DNA of 64,000 nucleotides from Paenirhodobacter ferrireducens (GTDB lineage Bacteria; Pseudomonadota; Alphaproteobacteria; Rhodobacterales; Rhodobacteraceae), in contig NZ_SAVB01000007.1 of NCBI RefSeq assembly GCF_004022265.1, forward strand, positions 1 to 64,000. Reading direction: 5' to 3'. The position numbers and the translations under genes are program-made. Shown here piece after piece: positions 49,577 to 58,076 of this stretch. The notes under the pieces are model-generated. The model had not been told where the DNA came from and searched no databases. It saw only the letters and a program-made list of their open reading frames with translations. The number at the start of each line of letters is the position of its first letter. The first letter of the stretch is position 1.

Positions 49577-50536
49577 ATGAAGAAAGACGTCTTCCTCGGC
49601 ACCATCCCGGCGCTGCTCACCCCCTGCACCCCCGACCGCGCGCCCGACTTCGACGCGCTGGTGCGCAAGGGCACCGAAATGATGGAGGCCGGCATGTCCG
49701 GCGTGGTCTATTGCGGGTCCTGCGGTGACTGGCCGCTGCTGACCGACGAACAGCGCATGGAAGGCGTCGAGCGGCTGACCAAGGCCGGCGTGCCGGTCGT
49801 CGTCGGCACCGGCGCGATCAACACCAAATCGGCCGTGGCGCATGCCGCCCACGCCCAGAAGGTCGGCGCCGCCGGTCTGATGGTGATCCCGCGGGTGCTG
49901 TCGCGTGGCCTCTCGGTCGCGGCGCAGCGCAACCACTTCAAGGCGATCCTCGAGGCCGCCCCGGATGTGCCGGCGATCATCTACAACAGCCCCTACTATG
50001 GCTACTCGACCAAGGCGGATCTGTTCTTCGCCCTGCGCGCCGAGCACAAGAACCTGATCGGCTTCAAGGAATTCGGCGGCAAGGCGGATCTGAGCTATGC
50101 GGCCGAGCACATCACCTCGCAAGATGACGAGGTGATCCTGATGGTCGGCGTCGACACCGAGGTCTATCACGGCTTCGCCAAATGCGGTGCGGTCGGTGCG
50201 ATCACCGGCATCGGCACGATCTTCCCGAAGGAAGCGCTGCTGCAGGTCGCGCTGTCGCGCCGTGCCGCCGAGGGCTGCCCCGAGGCCGATCTGCGCGCCC
50301 GTGAACTGGCCGAGGCTTTCTCGGTGCTGGCGAAGTTCGACGAGGGCGTCGATCTCGTGCTCTACTTCAAGCATCTGATGGTGCTGAAGGGCGAGAAGGA
50401 GTACGAACTGAACATCAACGAGACCGACGCGCTGTCGCCGTCGCAGGCGAAATTCTGCGAGGCGCAGTTCCACCAGTTCAACCGCTGGTTCGCGAACTGG
50501 TCGAAGCAGGGCGGGGTGATCGCCGAATGCATGTGA
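49577..50536 (+). CDS. DHDPS/NAL-family lyase, probable 1-pyrroline-4-hydroxy-2-carboxylate deaminase
   Basis: 319 residues of the class I aldolase/DHDPS family. G-T-I-P-A-L-L-T-P-C near residue 8 and Y-N-S-P-Y-Y-G near 137 are family marks; the Schiff-base lysine lies in I-G-F-K-E-F-G (near 166). Its neighbours (4-hydroxyproline epimerase, D-amino-acid dehydrogenase, KGSADH) make deamination of pyrroline-hydroxycarboxylate to 2-oxoglutarate semialdehyde the most likely reaction. Ribosome site AAAGGAG precedes the ATG at 49577; its end overlaps the epimerase gene by ten bases. Confidence 0.85.
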   Translation: MKKDVFLGTIPALLTPCTPDRAPDFDALVRKGTEMMEAGMSGVVYCGSCGDWPLLTDEQRMEGVERLTKAGVPVVVGTGAINTKSAVAHAAHAQKVGAAGLMVIPRVLSRGLSVAAQRNHFKAILEAAPDVPAIIYNSPYYGYSTKADLFFALRAEHKNLIGFKEFGGKADLSYAAEHITSQDDEVILMVGVDTEVYHGFAKCGAVGAITGIGTIFPKEALLQVALSRRAAEGCPEADLRARELAEAFSVLAKFDEGVDLVLYFKHLMVLKGEKEYELNINETDALSPSQAKFCEAQFHQFNRWFANWSKQGGVIAECM

Positions 50537-51459
50537 TCGACAGTCACACCGGGGGCGAGCCCACCCGGGTGATCCTCGACGGCGCTCCGGACCTCGGGTC
50601 CGGGCCGCTGGCCGAGCGCGCGCGCCGGCTCGCGACCGAGCACCGCGATTTCTTCCGCTCGGTCATCCTCGAGCCGCGCGGGCAGGCGGCGATGGTCTGT
50701 GCGCTGCTGGTGCCGCCGGTCGATCCGACCTGCGTCACCGGGGTGATCTACTTCGACGCCGAGGCGGTGCTGGGCATGTGCGGCCACGGCACCATCGGTC
50801 TGGCGGTGACGCTGTTCTACATGGGGCGCATCGGCCTTGGCGAAAGCCGGATCGAGACCCCGGTGGGCGTGGTGACCGTCGACGTCAAGGATGCGAACAC
50901 GGTCAAGGTGACGAACATCGAAAGCCGCCGCGTCGAGGCCGATGTCTCGGTCGAGGTGCCGGGCATCGGCACGGTGACGGGCGATGTCGCCTATGGCGGC
51001 AACTGCTTCTTCATCGTCGATCCGAGCCCGGTCCCGGTGGCCTCCTCGAACATCCGCCAGCTCACCGAGGTGACGGTGGCGGTGCGCGAGGCGCTGCGCG
51101 CGCGCGGCGTCGGCTGCGGCGAGGGGATGCTGATCGACCACGTCATCTTCTACGGCCCGGCCGAGACGGCGGAGGGCCACAGCCGCAACTTCGTGCTGTG
51201 CCCGGACGACGATTACGACCGTTCGCCCTGCGGCACCGGCAGCTCGGCGCGGCTGTCGTGCCTTGCCGCGCGCGGCCTGCTCGCCGAGGGCGAGGAGATC
51301 GTGCAGGAAAGCACCATCGGCAGCAGCTACCGGCTGTCCTACGCCAAGGGGCCGACGGGAGGGGTGATCCCCTCGATCACCGGCCAGGCCTATGTGATGG
51401 CGGAAAGCACGCTGATCTTCCTGCCCGAGGATCCCTTCCGAAACGGGATCGTCCTGTGA
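50527..51459 (+). CDS. 4-Hydroxyproline 2-epimerase (proline racemase family)
   Basis: 310 residues of the proline racemase superfamily. Both catalytic cysteines are present: Cys85 in G-M-C-G-H-G-T-I-G and Cys235 in D-R-S-P-C-G-T-G-S-S. The Cys/Cys pair supports racemase/epimerase chemistry: trans-4-hydroxy-L-proline to cis-4-hydroxy-D-proline, first step of the pathway. It overlaps the deaminase gene upstream and is followed by a terminator hairpin and the D-amino-acid dehydrogenase gene. A role on 3-hydroxyproline as well cannot be excluded. Confidence 0.88.
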   Translation: MHVIDSHTGGEPTRVILDGAPDLGSGPLAERARRLATEHRDFFRSVILEPRGQAAMVCALLVPPVDPTCVTGVIYFDAEAVLGMCGHGTIGLAVTLFYMGRIGLGESRIETPVGVVTVDVKDANTVKVTNIESRRVEADVSVEVPGIGTVTGDVAYGGNCFFIVDPSPVPVASSNIRQLTEVTVAVREALRARGVGCGEGMLIDHVIFYGPAETAEGHSRNFVLCPDDDYDRSPCGTGSSARLSCLAARGLLAEGEEIVQESTIGSSYRLSYAKGPTGGVIPSITGQAYVMAESTLIFLPEDPFRNGIVL

Positions 51460-51464
51460 TCCCG

Positions 51465-51505
51465 GCCGCCCGGCACCCCTGTGGTGCCGGGCGGCGTTCC
51501 TTTTT
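51465..51505 (+). terminator. Terminator-like hairpin after the epimerase gene
   Basis: GCCGCCCGGCACC (51465-51477) and GGTGCCGGGCGGC (51483-51495) pair perfectly around a 5-base loop, and GTTCCTTTTT follows. It may separate the epimerase operon from the dehydrogenase gene, which starts only 29 bases further. Confidence 0.75.
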
Positions 51506-51533
51506 GCAGCTGCGAGCATGATCGAGGTCCGAG

Positions 51534-52784
51534 ATGGGGCAGTCCGAAAACACTGAAATTCTGGTCATCGGCGCGGGGATCGTCGGGGTCGCCGCCGCGC
51601 TTGCGCTGGTGGGCGAGGGGCACAAGGTGCGCCTCCTTGACCGCAAGGGGGTCGCGGCCGAGACCTCGCGCGGCAATGCCGGCGCCTTTGCCTTTGCCGA
51701 GGTCGAACCGCTTGCCACCCCGGGCATCATGCGCAAGGCACCGAAATGGCTGCTTGATCCGCTCGGGCCCCTGTCGCTGCGCCCGGCCTATGCGCTGCAG
51801 ATCCTGCCCTGGATGCTGCATTTCTGGCGCGCCACCTCGAAGTCGCGCTACGAGGCGGCGGTGGCGGCGCAATCCGCGATGATGCAGCTTTCGTCGCAGG
51901 CGCTCGAGCGGCTGATCGGCCGCGTCTCGGGCGAGCCGCTGATGCGGCGCGAGGGGCAGATGCAGGTCTATGAGGGCCGCGCCCAGTTCGAGGCGTCGCT
52001 GCCGGCCTGGGAGCAGCGCCGCCGCCACGGCATCGAATTCCGCCTGCTCGAGAGCGCCGGCGCGCTGGCCGAGATCCAGCCCGGGCTAAGCCCGCGCTTC
52101 ACCCATGGCGGCTACACGCCGACCTGGATGAACACCGTCGATCCCGCGCTCTGGACCGAGCATCTGGCCCGCGCCTTCACCGAGGCGGGCGGCGTGATCG
52201 AGACGGCCGAGGTGCAGTCGGTGACGCCGGGTGCGGCGGGGGTCGAGGTGGCGACAAGCGCGGGTGTGCGGCGCGCAGCGCAGGTGGTGATTGCCGCCGG
52301 CGCCTGGTCGCACCGGCTGGCGCGGACGCTGGGCGACCGGATCCCGCTCGATACCGAGCGCGGCTACAACACCACCTTCCCGACCGCGAGCTTCGACCTG
52401 CGCACCCATCTGACCTTCTCGAACCACGGTTTCGTGGTCAGCAAGATCGGCGAGGGGCTGCGGGTCGGCGGGGCGGTCGAACTCGGCGGTCTGAACCTGC
52501 CGCCGAACTATCGCCGCGCCGAGTTGCTGGTGCGCAAGACGGTCGAGTTCCTGCCGGGCTTCGACCCGACGGGCGGCACGCAATGGATGGGCTTCCGCCC
52601 CTCGCTGCCCGACAGCCTGCCGGTGATCGGCCGTTCGCCGAAGTCGGACCGGGTGGTCTATGCTTTCGGCCACGGCCATCTCGGCCTGACGCAATCGGCG
52701 GGCACGGCGGAACTGGTGGCGGCGCTGGTCGCGCGGCGCGCGCCGGCGATCTCGCTTGCCCCGTTCGCGGCCGAGCGGTTCTGA
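51534..52784 (+). CDS. FAD-dependent D-amino-acid dehydrogenase (DadA-like), probable cis-4-hydroxy-D-proline dehydrogenase
   Basis: 416 residues with the FAD dinucleotide motif V-I-G-A-G-I-V-G-V-A-A-A near residue 10 and R-L-L-D-R-K-G-V-A after it; the DAO-type core follows (E-T-S-R-G-N-A-G). Near the C-terminus G-F-R-P-S-L-P-D-S-L-P-V-I-G resembles the substrate/FAD closing segment of DadA. In this island it should oxidise cis-4-hydroxy-D-proline to pyrroline-4-hydroxy-2-carboxylate and feed electrons to the chain. ATG 51534. Confidence 0.85.
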   Translation: MGQSENTEILVIGAGIVGVAAALALVGEGHKVRLLDRKGVAAETSRGNAGAFAFAEVEPLATPGIMRKAPKWLLDPLGPLSLRPAYALQILPWMLHFWRATSKSRYEAAVAAQSAMMQLSSQALERLIGRVSGEPLMRREGQMQVYEGRAQFEASLPAWEQRRRHGIEFRLLESAGALAEIQPGLSPRFTHGGYTPTWMNTVDPALWTEHLARAFTEAGGVIETAEVQSVTPGAAGVEVATSAGVRRAAQVVIAAGAWSHRLARTLGDRIPLDTERGYNTTFPTASFDLRTHLTFSNHGFVVSKIGEGLRVGGAVELGGLNLPPNYRRAELLVRKTVEFLPGFDPTGGTQWMGFRPSLPDSLPVIGRSPKSDRVVYAFGHGHLGLTQSAGTAELVAALVARRAPAISLAPFAAERF

Positions 52785-52796
52785 GGCGCTGAAAAG

Positions 52797-52830
52797 ACCG
52801 GGCCGGGACGCAGCTGCGCCCCGGCCCGGT
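52797..52830. terminator. Long hairpin between convergent dehydrogenase and racemase-like genes
   Basis: A nearly perfect palindrome (one mismatch per arm) fills 52797-52830: ACCGGGCCGGG on the left pairs with CCCGGCCCGGT on the right through a central GCAGCTGC. No T tract. It occupies almost the whole 49-base gap between convergent genes, so a two-way transcription block is likely. Confidence 0.6.
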
Positions 52831-52833
52831 GCC

Positions 52834-53865
52834 TCAGAACAGGCGCGGCCAGGTGTCCGAGATCCGGTAGCCCTCGGGCCAGGGATCGGCGGGGTCGAGC
52901 ATGTGCTGATGCGTGCCGGTGATCCAGGCGCGGCCGCTGATCTCGGGCCGGATCGCCGCCACATCGCCCACCTGGGCGGTGCCGAGGATGCGGCCCTCGA
53001 ATTGCGAACCGATGATCGAGATCCCGGTGAAGCGGTCCTCGGGTCCCATCTCGCCGCGCGCGTGCAGGATCGCCATGCGCGCCGAGACCGCGGTGCCGGT
53101 GGGCGAGCGGTCGAGCTTGCCGGGCTGGATCGCCACCACCGATTGCGCGCTGAGCCGGTTGCCCTCGCGGGTGATCGGGCCGGCGAAGAGGCAGAAGGAA
53201 TGGTGCGCCCAGTCGGGCTTCTCGGGATGCTCGAAGCGATAGCGGGCATTGGCGGCATTGGTGATGCGGATGCCGAGTTCCGCGATCTCGCGGGCATGCT
53301 CGACGCTCAGCGTGACGCCAAGCGCCACCGGGTCGACCACCACGAAGCTGTCGCCACCGAAGGCGGTGTCGACGGTGATGGTGCCAAGCCCCGGCACCTC
53401 GAGCGGCACGCCGAGCCGGGTGGCAAACGAGGGCAGGTTCTCGACATGGATGCGCTCGGCCTTGCCGTTCGCGCAATCGGCCCGCACCCGGACGAGCCCG
53501 CCCGGCGCCTCGAGCACCATCTCGGTCACCGGCTCCTGCATCGCGATGATGCCGCTGTCGAGCAGCACCGTCGAGACGCAGATCGAGTTCGAGCCCGACA
53601 TCGGCGGCGTGTCCTCGGGTTCCATGATGATCCAGGCGGCCTGTGCCTCGGGGGCGCGCGGCGGCACCAGCAGGTTGACGTGCCGGAAGACGCCGCCGCG
53701 CGGCTCGTTCAGCATGAAATTGCGCAGACCCTGATCCTGCGCGATCCAGGCCCGCTGTTCCCACACGGTGTTGCCGGGCGGCGGGGCGACGCCGCCGACG
53801 ATGACATCGCCGACCTCACCCTCGGCATGGCACGAGACGACGTGGATGACCTTTGTGCTGCGCAT
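52834..53865 (-). CDS. Proline racemase-family protein with Ser/Thr in place of the catalytic cysteines
   Basis: 343 residues, clearly of the proline racemase superfamily (N-terminal [19 protein letters not shown]). At the first catalytic position it has Ser90 (P-M-S-G-S-N-S-I-C) and at the second Thr ([10 protein letters not shown], near 256). Cys/Thr proteins are trans-3-hydroxyproline dehydratases; a Ser/Thr pair is a further departure, so a dehydratase-like role is suggested but not secured. GGAGAGGAAG precedes the ATG at 53865. It lies on the minus strand just downstream of the GntR gene and probably forms an operon with it. Confidence 0.82.
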   Translation of the reverse strand: MRSTKVIHVVSCHAEGEVGDVIVGGVAPPPGNTVWEQRAWIAQDQGLRNFMLNEPRGGVFRHVNLLVPPRAPEAQAAWIIMEPEDTPPMSGSNSICVSTVLLDSGIIAMQEPVTEMVLEAPGGLVRVRADCANGKAERIHVENLPSFATRLGVPLEVPGLGTITVDTAFGGDSFVVVDPVALGVTLSVEHAREIAELGIRITNAANARYRFEHPEKPDWAHHSFCLFAGPITREGNRLSAQSVVAIQPGKLDRSPTGTAVSARMAILHARGEMGPEDRFTGISIIGSQFEGRILGTAQVGDVAAIRPEISGRAWITGTHQHMLDPADPWPEGYRISDTWPRLF

Positions 53866-53962
53866 CTTCCTCTCCGCTGCTGGCGTCCGGGGGCGTTGAT
53901 CCCGCCGCGTCCGGCACCTCCCCGAAGTAGCCGGGAACGGCAGGAAATGCCATGGGCGCGGC

Positions 53963-54646
53963 TCAGCCGCCAAGCGCCTCGCGCAGGCTCGAGGGGACGG
54001 CCACGCGGCTGCGCAGGTCGAGCGAGGAGAGCAGATCGAGCAGGTGGCTCTTCATCAGCTCCTCGGCCAAGGGGCCGTCATGGGCGGCCAGCGCGCGCAT
54101 CAGCGCGTGATGGGCGTGGCGTTCGCACAGCGCGCCGCGGCGCTGCCAGTAGACGGCGATGATCAGCGACGAGCGCGCCACGAGTTGGGTGATGAACTCG
54201 GCGATCGTGTCCTGATCGGCGATGCGGGCGATCTCGATGTGGAACTTGCCCGAGAGGTAGAGCGCGCGGCCGGCCTCGCCTTCGGCGAGCGCGGCATGCT
54301 CGGCGTCGATATGGCGCTGCAGCAGGGCCAGATCGGCCTCGGTGATCCGTTCGGCCGCCGAGCGCGCGGTGCGCGGTTCGAGCAGGGCGCGGGCCTCGAA
54401 CACCTCGCGCGCCTCGCGCAGGCTCGGCTGCGCGACGAAGGCGCCGCGGTTGCGCCGCAACTCGACCAGCCGGTCATGCGCCAGCCGTTGCAGCGCCGCA
54501 CGCACCACGGTGCGCGAGACGCCGAAGATCTCGCCGACCTCGTCTTCCGACAGTTTCGAGCCCGGCGGCAGGCGATGCTCGTGAATCGCCAGCGCGATGT
54601 CCTCGGCGATGGTCTCGGAACTGGTGTCTCGGCTCGGCAAGTCCAT
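53963..54646 (-). CDS. GntR-family regulator with FCD domain
   Basis: 227 residues: winged helix (about residues 10-75, with [21 protein letters not shown]) and an FCD ligand domain with the metal-binding histidines (F-H-I-E-I-A near 130, H-A-H-H near 178). Such regulators sense carboxylates or amino acids. ATG 54646 follows AAGGAG at 7 bases; the longer upstream frame is not needed. It is likely the regulator of the hydroxyproline island. Confidence 0.88.
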   Translation of the reverse strand: MDLPSRDTSSETIAEDIALAIHEHRLPPGSKLSEDEVGEIFGVSRTVVRAALQRLAHDRLVELRRNRGAFVAQPSLREAREVFEARALLEPRTARSAAERITEADLALLQRHIDAEHAALAEGEAGRALYLSGKFHIEIARIADQDTIAEFITQLVARSSLIIAVYWQRRGALCERHAHHALMRALAAHDGPLAEELMKSHLLDLLSSLDLRSRVAVPSSLREALGG

Positions 54647-54718
54647 GGGGGGTCTCCTTCCCTGCGATTCTTGGGGGGCGGGCGGCTTCGGGGCAAGGGG
54701 GTGAGCTTTGAACACAAG

Positions 54719-54730
54719 ATTGTATACGAT
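54719..54730. promoter_or_regulatory. GntR/FCD-type dyad in front of the GntR gene
   Basis: ATTGTATACGAT (near-palindrome around GTATAC) lies 73 bases upstream of the GntR start, in locally AT-rich DNA. FadR/FCD-type proteins use operators of this T-T-G-T-x-x-A-C-A-A kind. It may serve autoregulation; it also faces the importer operon at 54877. Confidence 0.45.
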
Positions 54731-54876
54731 AATGTGCCGGATATCGTGCAATTCGTATCATCTTCTGCATAAAATATGCGCAGATCGTGTTTTGCTCCTG
54801 TCATCGGATCGAATCCGTTCCCGTCTGACTGACCGGCCGCCGCAGGGTGGGCGCAGTTGAGCCGACAGGAGCGAAG

Positions 54877-55854
54877 ATGAGAACTCAGGGCGATCTCGAA
54901 CTCGTGCATCTGACGAAGCGCTATGGCGACACCGTCGCCGTCGACGACATCAGCCATATCTTCGCGCCGGCGAGCTATGTGTGCCTGCTCGGTCCCTCGG
55001 GCTGCGGCAAGAGCTCGACGCTGCGGATGATCGCGGGGCACGAAACCGTCAGCTCGGGCGGGATCGTGCTGCACGGCATGGAAATCTCGGACCTGCCGCC
55101 GGCGCAGCGCGGCACCGCGATGATGTTCCAGAACTATGCGCTCTTCCCGCATCTGAATGTGCGCGACAACGTCGCCTTCAGCCTGCGGATGAAGGGCGTC
55201 GACAAGGCGACGCGGCACAAGAAGGCGATGGCGCTGCTGGACCTCGTCGACATGGCGCATCTGGCCGACCGGCTGCCGGCGCAGCTCTCGGGCGGGCAGC
55301 AGCAGCGCGTGGCGCTGGCGCGTGCCCTCATCACCGAGCCGCGGGTGCTTCTGCTCGACGAGCCGCTTTCGGCACTTGACCCGTTCCTCAGGATCCGGAT
55401 GCGGGCCGAGCTGAAGCGGCTGCAGCGCGAGCTGGGCATCACCTTCATCCATGTCACCCATGGCCAGGACGAGGCGCTGGCGCTGGCCGATGAATGCGTG
55501 GTGATGAACCGCGCGGTGATCGAGCAGGCGGGCCCGCCGCGCGAGGTCTGGGGCGCGCCGCGCACCGAATTCGTCGCCCGCTTCATGGGCGGGCACAATG
55601 TGCTCGACTGGCACGGCGCGCGCGTCGCGATCCGTTCGGACGAGGTGCGCATCGTCGCCAGCGGCGGCGTCGCCGCCACCGCGAGGGCCGTCGAATATCA
55701 GGGCGACCGCGTCGCGCTGACCGCGAAGATCGAGGGCGGCGAGGAAATCACCGCGCTGGTGTCCGACGCCGCCTTCTTCGCGCAACCGATCAACCCGGGC
55801 GAGGCGCTGCGCCTTGGCTGGGACGAGGGGCGGCTGCACCGCCTCGAAGCCTGA
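54877..55854 (+). CDS. Polyamine-type ABC importer ATPase (PotA-like)
   Basis: 325 residues: Walker A GPSGCGKSS, signature LSGGQQQRVALARA, Walker B LLLDEPLSALD and H-loop T-H-G-Q-D-E-A-L, then a C-terminal TOBE-like region after about residue 245. ATG at 54877 with AGGAG; an earlier start at 54847 has a weaker site. It opens a second PotABCD-like operon with binding protein, two permeases and a racemase. The order (ATPase first) differs from the operon at 4744, so the two are not a recent duplication. Confidence 0.92.
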   Translation: MRTQGDLELVHLTKRYGDTVAVDDISHIFAPASYVCLLGPSGCGKSSTLRMIAGHETVSSGGIVLHGMEISDLPPAQRGTAMMFQNYALFPHLNVRDNVAFSLRMKGVDKATRHKKAMALLDLVDMAHLADRLPAQLSGGQQQRVALARALITEPRVLLLDEPLSALDPFLRIRMRAELKRLQRELGITFIHVTHGQDEALALADECVVMNRAVIEQAGPPREVWGAPRTEFVARFMGGHNVLDWHGARVAIRSDEVRIVASGGVAATARAVEYQGDRVALTAKIEGGEEITALVSDAAFFAQPINPGEALRLGWDEGRLHRLEA

Positions 55855-55880
55855 CACTCCCCAACAGAGAGGAATTTCCC

Positions 55881-57146
55881 ATGTCGAAGATGCGTTACTC
55901 GCGCCGTTCCATCCTGAAATCGGGCGCCGCCGTCGCCGCCGCCTCGGCGCTTCCGGCGCCGATGATCTGGGCGCAGGAGATCAAGAATATCACCCTGCGC
56001 CAGTTCGGCACCGGGGTGTCGAACCTGAACGAGGTCGGCCAGAAGGTGAAGGAAGAGCTCGGCTTCACGCTCGAGATGACCGCGCTCGACAGCGACAGCG
56101 TCACGCAGCGCGCCGCGACCCAGCCCGACAGCTTCGACATCGCCGACATCGAATACTGGATCTGCAAGAAGGTCTGGCCGACCGGCAACCTGCAGGCGAT
56201 GGATACGACCAAGATCAAGAATTACGACAAGATCGTCGGGATCTTCAAGGACGGCAAGCTGACCCCCGACAGCGTGGTCGCGCAGGGCACCGCGCCGAAC
56301 ACCGTGGGCTTTGCCGAAGGGCCGGGCTCGACCGCCTTCGCCAAGGAACAGACGCAGTGGATGACGCTGATCCCGACGATCTACAACGCCGACACGCTGG
56401 GCATCCGTCCCGACCTGATCGGCCGTCCGATCGAAAGCTGGGCGGAACTGCTGAACCCCGAGTTCAAGGGCAAGGCCTCGATCCTCGATATCTCCTCGAT
56501 CGGGATCATGGACATGGCGATGGTGTGCGAGGCCTCGGGCAAGATCAAGTACGGCGACAAGGGCAACATGACCCGCGACGAGATCGACCAGACCATCGCG
56601 ATCTTCACCGAGGCGAAGAAGGCTGGCCAGTTCCGCGCCTTCTGGAAGAGCTTCGATGAATCGGTGAACCTGATGGCCTCGGGCGAGGTGGTGATCCAGT
56701 CGATGTGGTCGCCGGCCGTCACCGCGGTGAAGTCGCGCGGCATTCCCTGCGTGTTCCAGCCGCTGAAGGAAGGCTATCGCGCCTGGGGCGGCGGGCTCGG
56801 CCTGTCGAAGTCGCTGACCGGGATGCAGCTCGATGCCGCCTATGAGTACATCAACTGGTATCTGTCGGGCTGGGTCGGCGCCTTCCTGATGCGGCAGGGC
56901 TATTACTCGGCGGTGCCGGAGACCTCGAAGGACTTCATGACGGCGAACGAATGGGGCTACTGGTTCGAGGGCAAGCCCGCGGCCGAGGACATCGCCGATC
57001 CGTTCGGCAAGGTCATGGCCAAGGCCGGCGAGAGCCGCGACGGCGGCTCGTTCTACGAGCGCATGGGCCATGTCGCGTGCTGGAACTCGGTGATGGACGA
57101 GAACCAGTACATGGTTCGCAAGTGGAACGAGTTCATCGCCTCGTGA
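55881..57146 (+). CDS. Polyamine-type binding protein with Tat signal
   Basis: 421 residues. The N-terminus (Y-S-R-R-S-I-L-K-S-G-A-A-V-A-A-A) is a twin-arginine signal. The mature part (N-I-T-L-R-Q-F-G-T-G-V-S) and A-D-I-E-Y-W-I are typical of type 2 binding proteins of the PotD/opine family, though the protein is longer than PotD itself. AGAGAGGAATTTCCC precedes the ATG. The ligand is unknown; the racemase downstream hints at a chiral amino acid derivative. Confidence 0.88.
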   Translation: MSKMRYSRRSILKSGAAVAAASALPAPMIWAQEIKNITLRQFGTGVSNLNEVGQKVKEELGFTLEMTALDSDSVTQRAATQPDSFDIADIEYWICKKVWPTGNLQAMDTTKIKNYDKIVGIFKDGKLTPDSVVAQGTAPNTVGFAEGPGSTAFAKEQTQWMTLIPTIYNADTLGIRPDLIGRPIESWAELLNPEFKGKASILDISSIGIMDMAMVCEASGKIKYGDKGNMTRDEIDQTIAIFTEAKKAGQFRAFWKSFDESVNLMASGEVVIQSMWSPAVTAVKSRGIPCVFQPLKEGYRAWGGGLGLSKSLTGMQLDAAYEYINWYLSGWVGAFLMRQGYYSAVPETSKDFMTANEWGYWFEGKPAAEDIADPFGKVMAKAGESRDGGSFYERMGHVACWNSVMDENQYMVRKWNEFIAS

Positions 57147-57155
57147 CGACCCTGC

Positions 57156-57178
57156 GCGGGGGGCCGGCGGCCCCCCGC
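57156..57178 (+). other. Hairpin after the binding-protein gene
   Basis: GCGGGGGGCC and GGCCCCCCGC form a perfect 10-base stem with a GGC loop, ten bases after the stop codon. A run of ten C follows. Like the other post-binding-protein hairpins here it may protect the upstream message. Confidence 0.6.
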
Positions 57179-57179
57179 A

Positions 57180-57189
57180 CCCCCCCCCC
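57180..57189. repeat. Homopolymer tract of ten C
   Basis: Ten consecutive C between the binding-protein and permease genes, just after a hairpin and 31 bases before the permease start. Such runs can slip during replication and change spacing. Its effect on expression is unknown. Confidence 0.75.
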
Positions 57190-57220
57190 GCGAGTATTTG
57201 GCCAAGGAGAAGGGCGCGTC

Positions 57221-58075
57221 ATGGCGGTTTCACGCAATCTGCAGGGCTGGCTTCTGGCCGCGCCGCTTACCGCGGTGCTGGCGGGCTTTCTGGTGCTGCC
57301 GATCCTCACCATCTTCATCGTGAGCTTCTGGCAGGCCACGGAATTCTCGATCATCCCGGCCTTCAGCCTCGAGAACTACCAGTTCCTGCTGACCTCGCCG
57401 GTGACCTATCAGGTGTTCTTCAAGACCTTCGTCTATGCCGCGCTGGTCTGGGGGCTGACGCTCGCGATCGGCTTCACCGTGGCCTATTACCTCGCCTTCC
57501 ACATCCGGTCCGAGGCGACGCGGATGGTGCTGTTTTTGCTGTGCACCATTCCCTTCCTGACCTCGAACATCATCCGGATGATCTCCTGGATCCCCTTCCT
57601 CGGGCGCAACGGGCTGGCGAACCAGGCGCTGATGAGCCTCGGCATCGTCGATGCGCCGGTCGAGTGGCTGCTTTATTCCGATTTCTCGGTGGTGCTGGCC
57701 TTCGTACACCTGAACACGCTGTTCATGATCACGCCCATCTTCAACACGATGATGCGCATCGACCGCAGCCTGGTCGAGGCGGCGCGCGACAACGGCGCCT
57801 CTGGCTGGCAGATCCTGACCCATGTCATCATCCCGCTCTCGAAGCCCGGGATCATGATCGGCACGATCTTCGTGCTGGCGCTGGTGATGGGCGATTTCAT
57901 CACCGTGCGCTTCATGTCGGGCTCGCAATCCGCAAACGTCGGGCGGCTGATCTCGAATGACATCGCGCTGCTGCAATATCCCTCGGCCTCCGCCACCTCG
58001 ATCGTGCTGCTGGCGGTCGTCCTTCTGATCATCGGCGCGCTGATGCGCTTCGTGAACATCCGCAAGGAGCTTTGA
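57221..58075 (+). CDS. Polyamine-type ABC importer permease (PotB-like)
   Basis: 284 residues with six predicted helices and the docking loop E-A-A-R-D-N-G-A near residue 185. AAGGAGAAGG precedes the ATG at 57221. One base separates it from the second permease. With that protein it forms the channel for the substrate bound by the Tat-exported binding protein. Confidence 0.9.
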   Translation: MAVSRNLQGWLLAAPLTAVLAGFLVLPILTIFIVSFWQATEFSIIPAFSLENYQFLLTSPVTYQVFFKTFVYAALVWGLTLAIGFTVAYYLAFHIRSEATRMVLFLLCTIPFLTSNIIRMISWIPFLGRNGLANQALMSLGIVDAPVEWLLYSDFSVVLAFVHLNTLFMITPIFNTMMRIDRSLVEAARDNGASGWQILTHVIIPLSKPGIMIGTIFVLALVMGDFITVRFMSGSQSANVGRLISNDIALLQYPSASATSIVLLAVVLLIIGALMRFVNIRKEL

Positions 58076-58076
58076 C

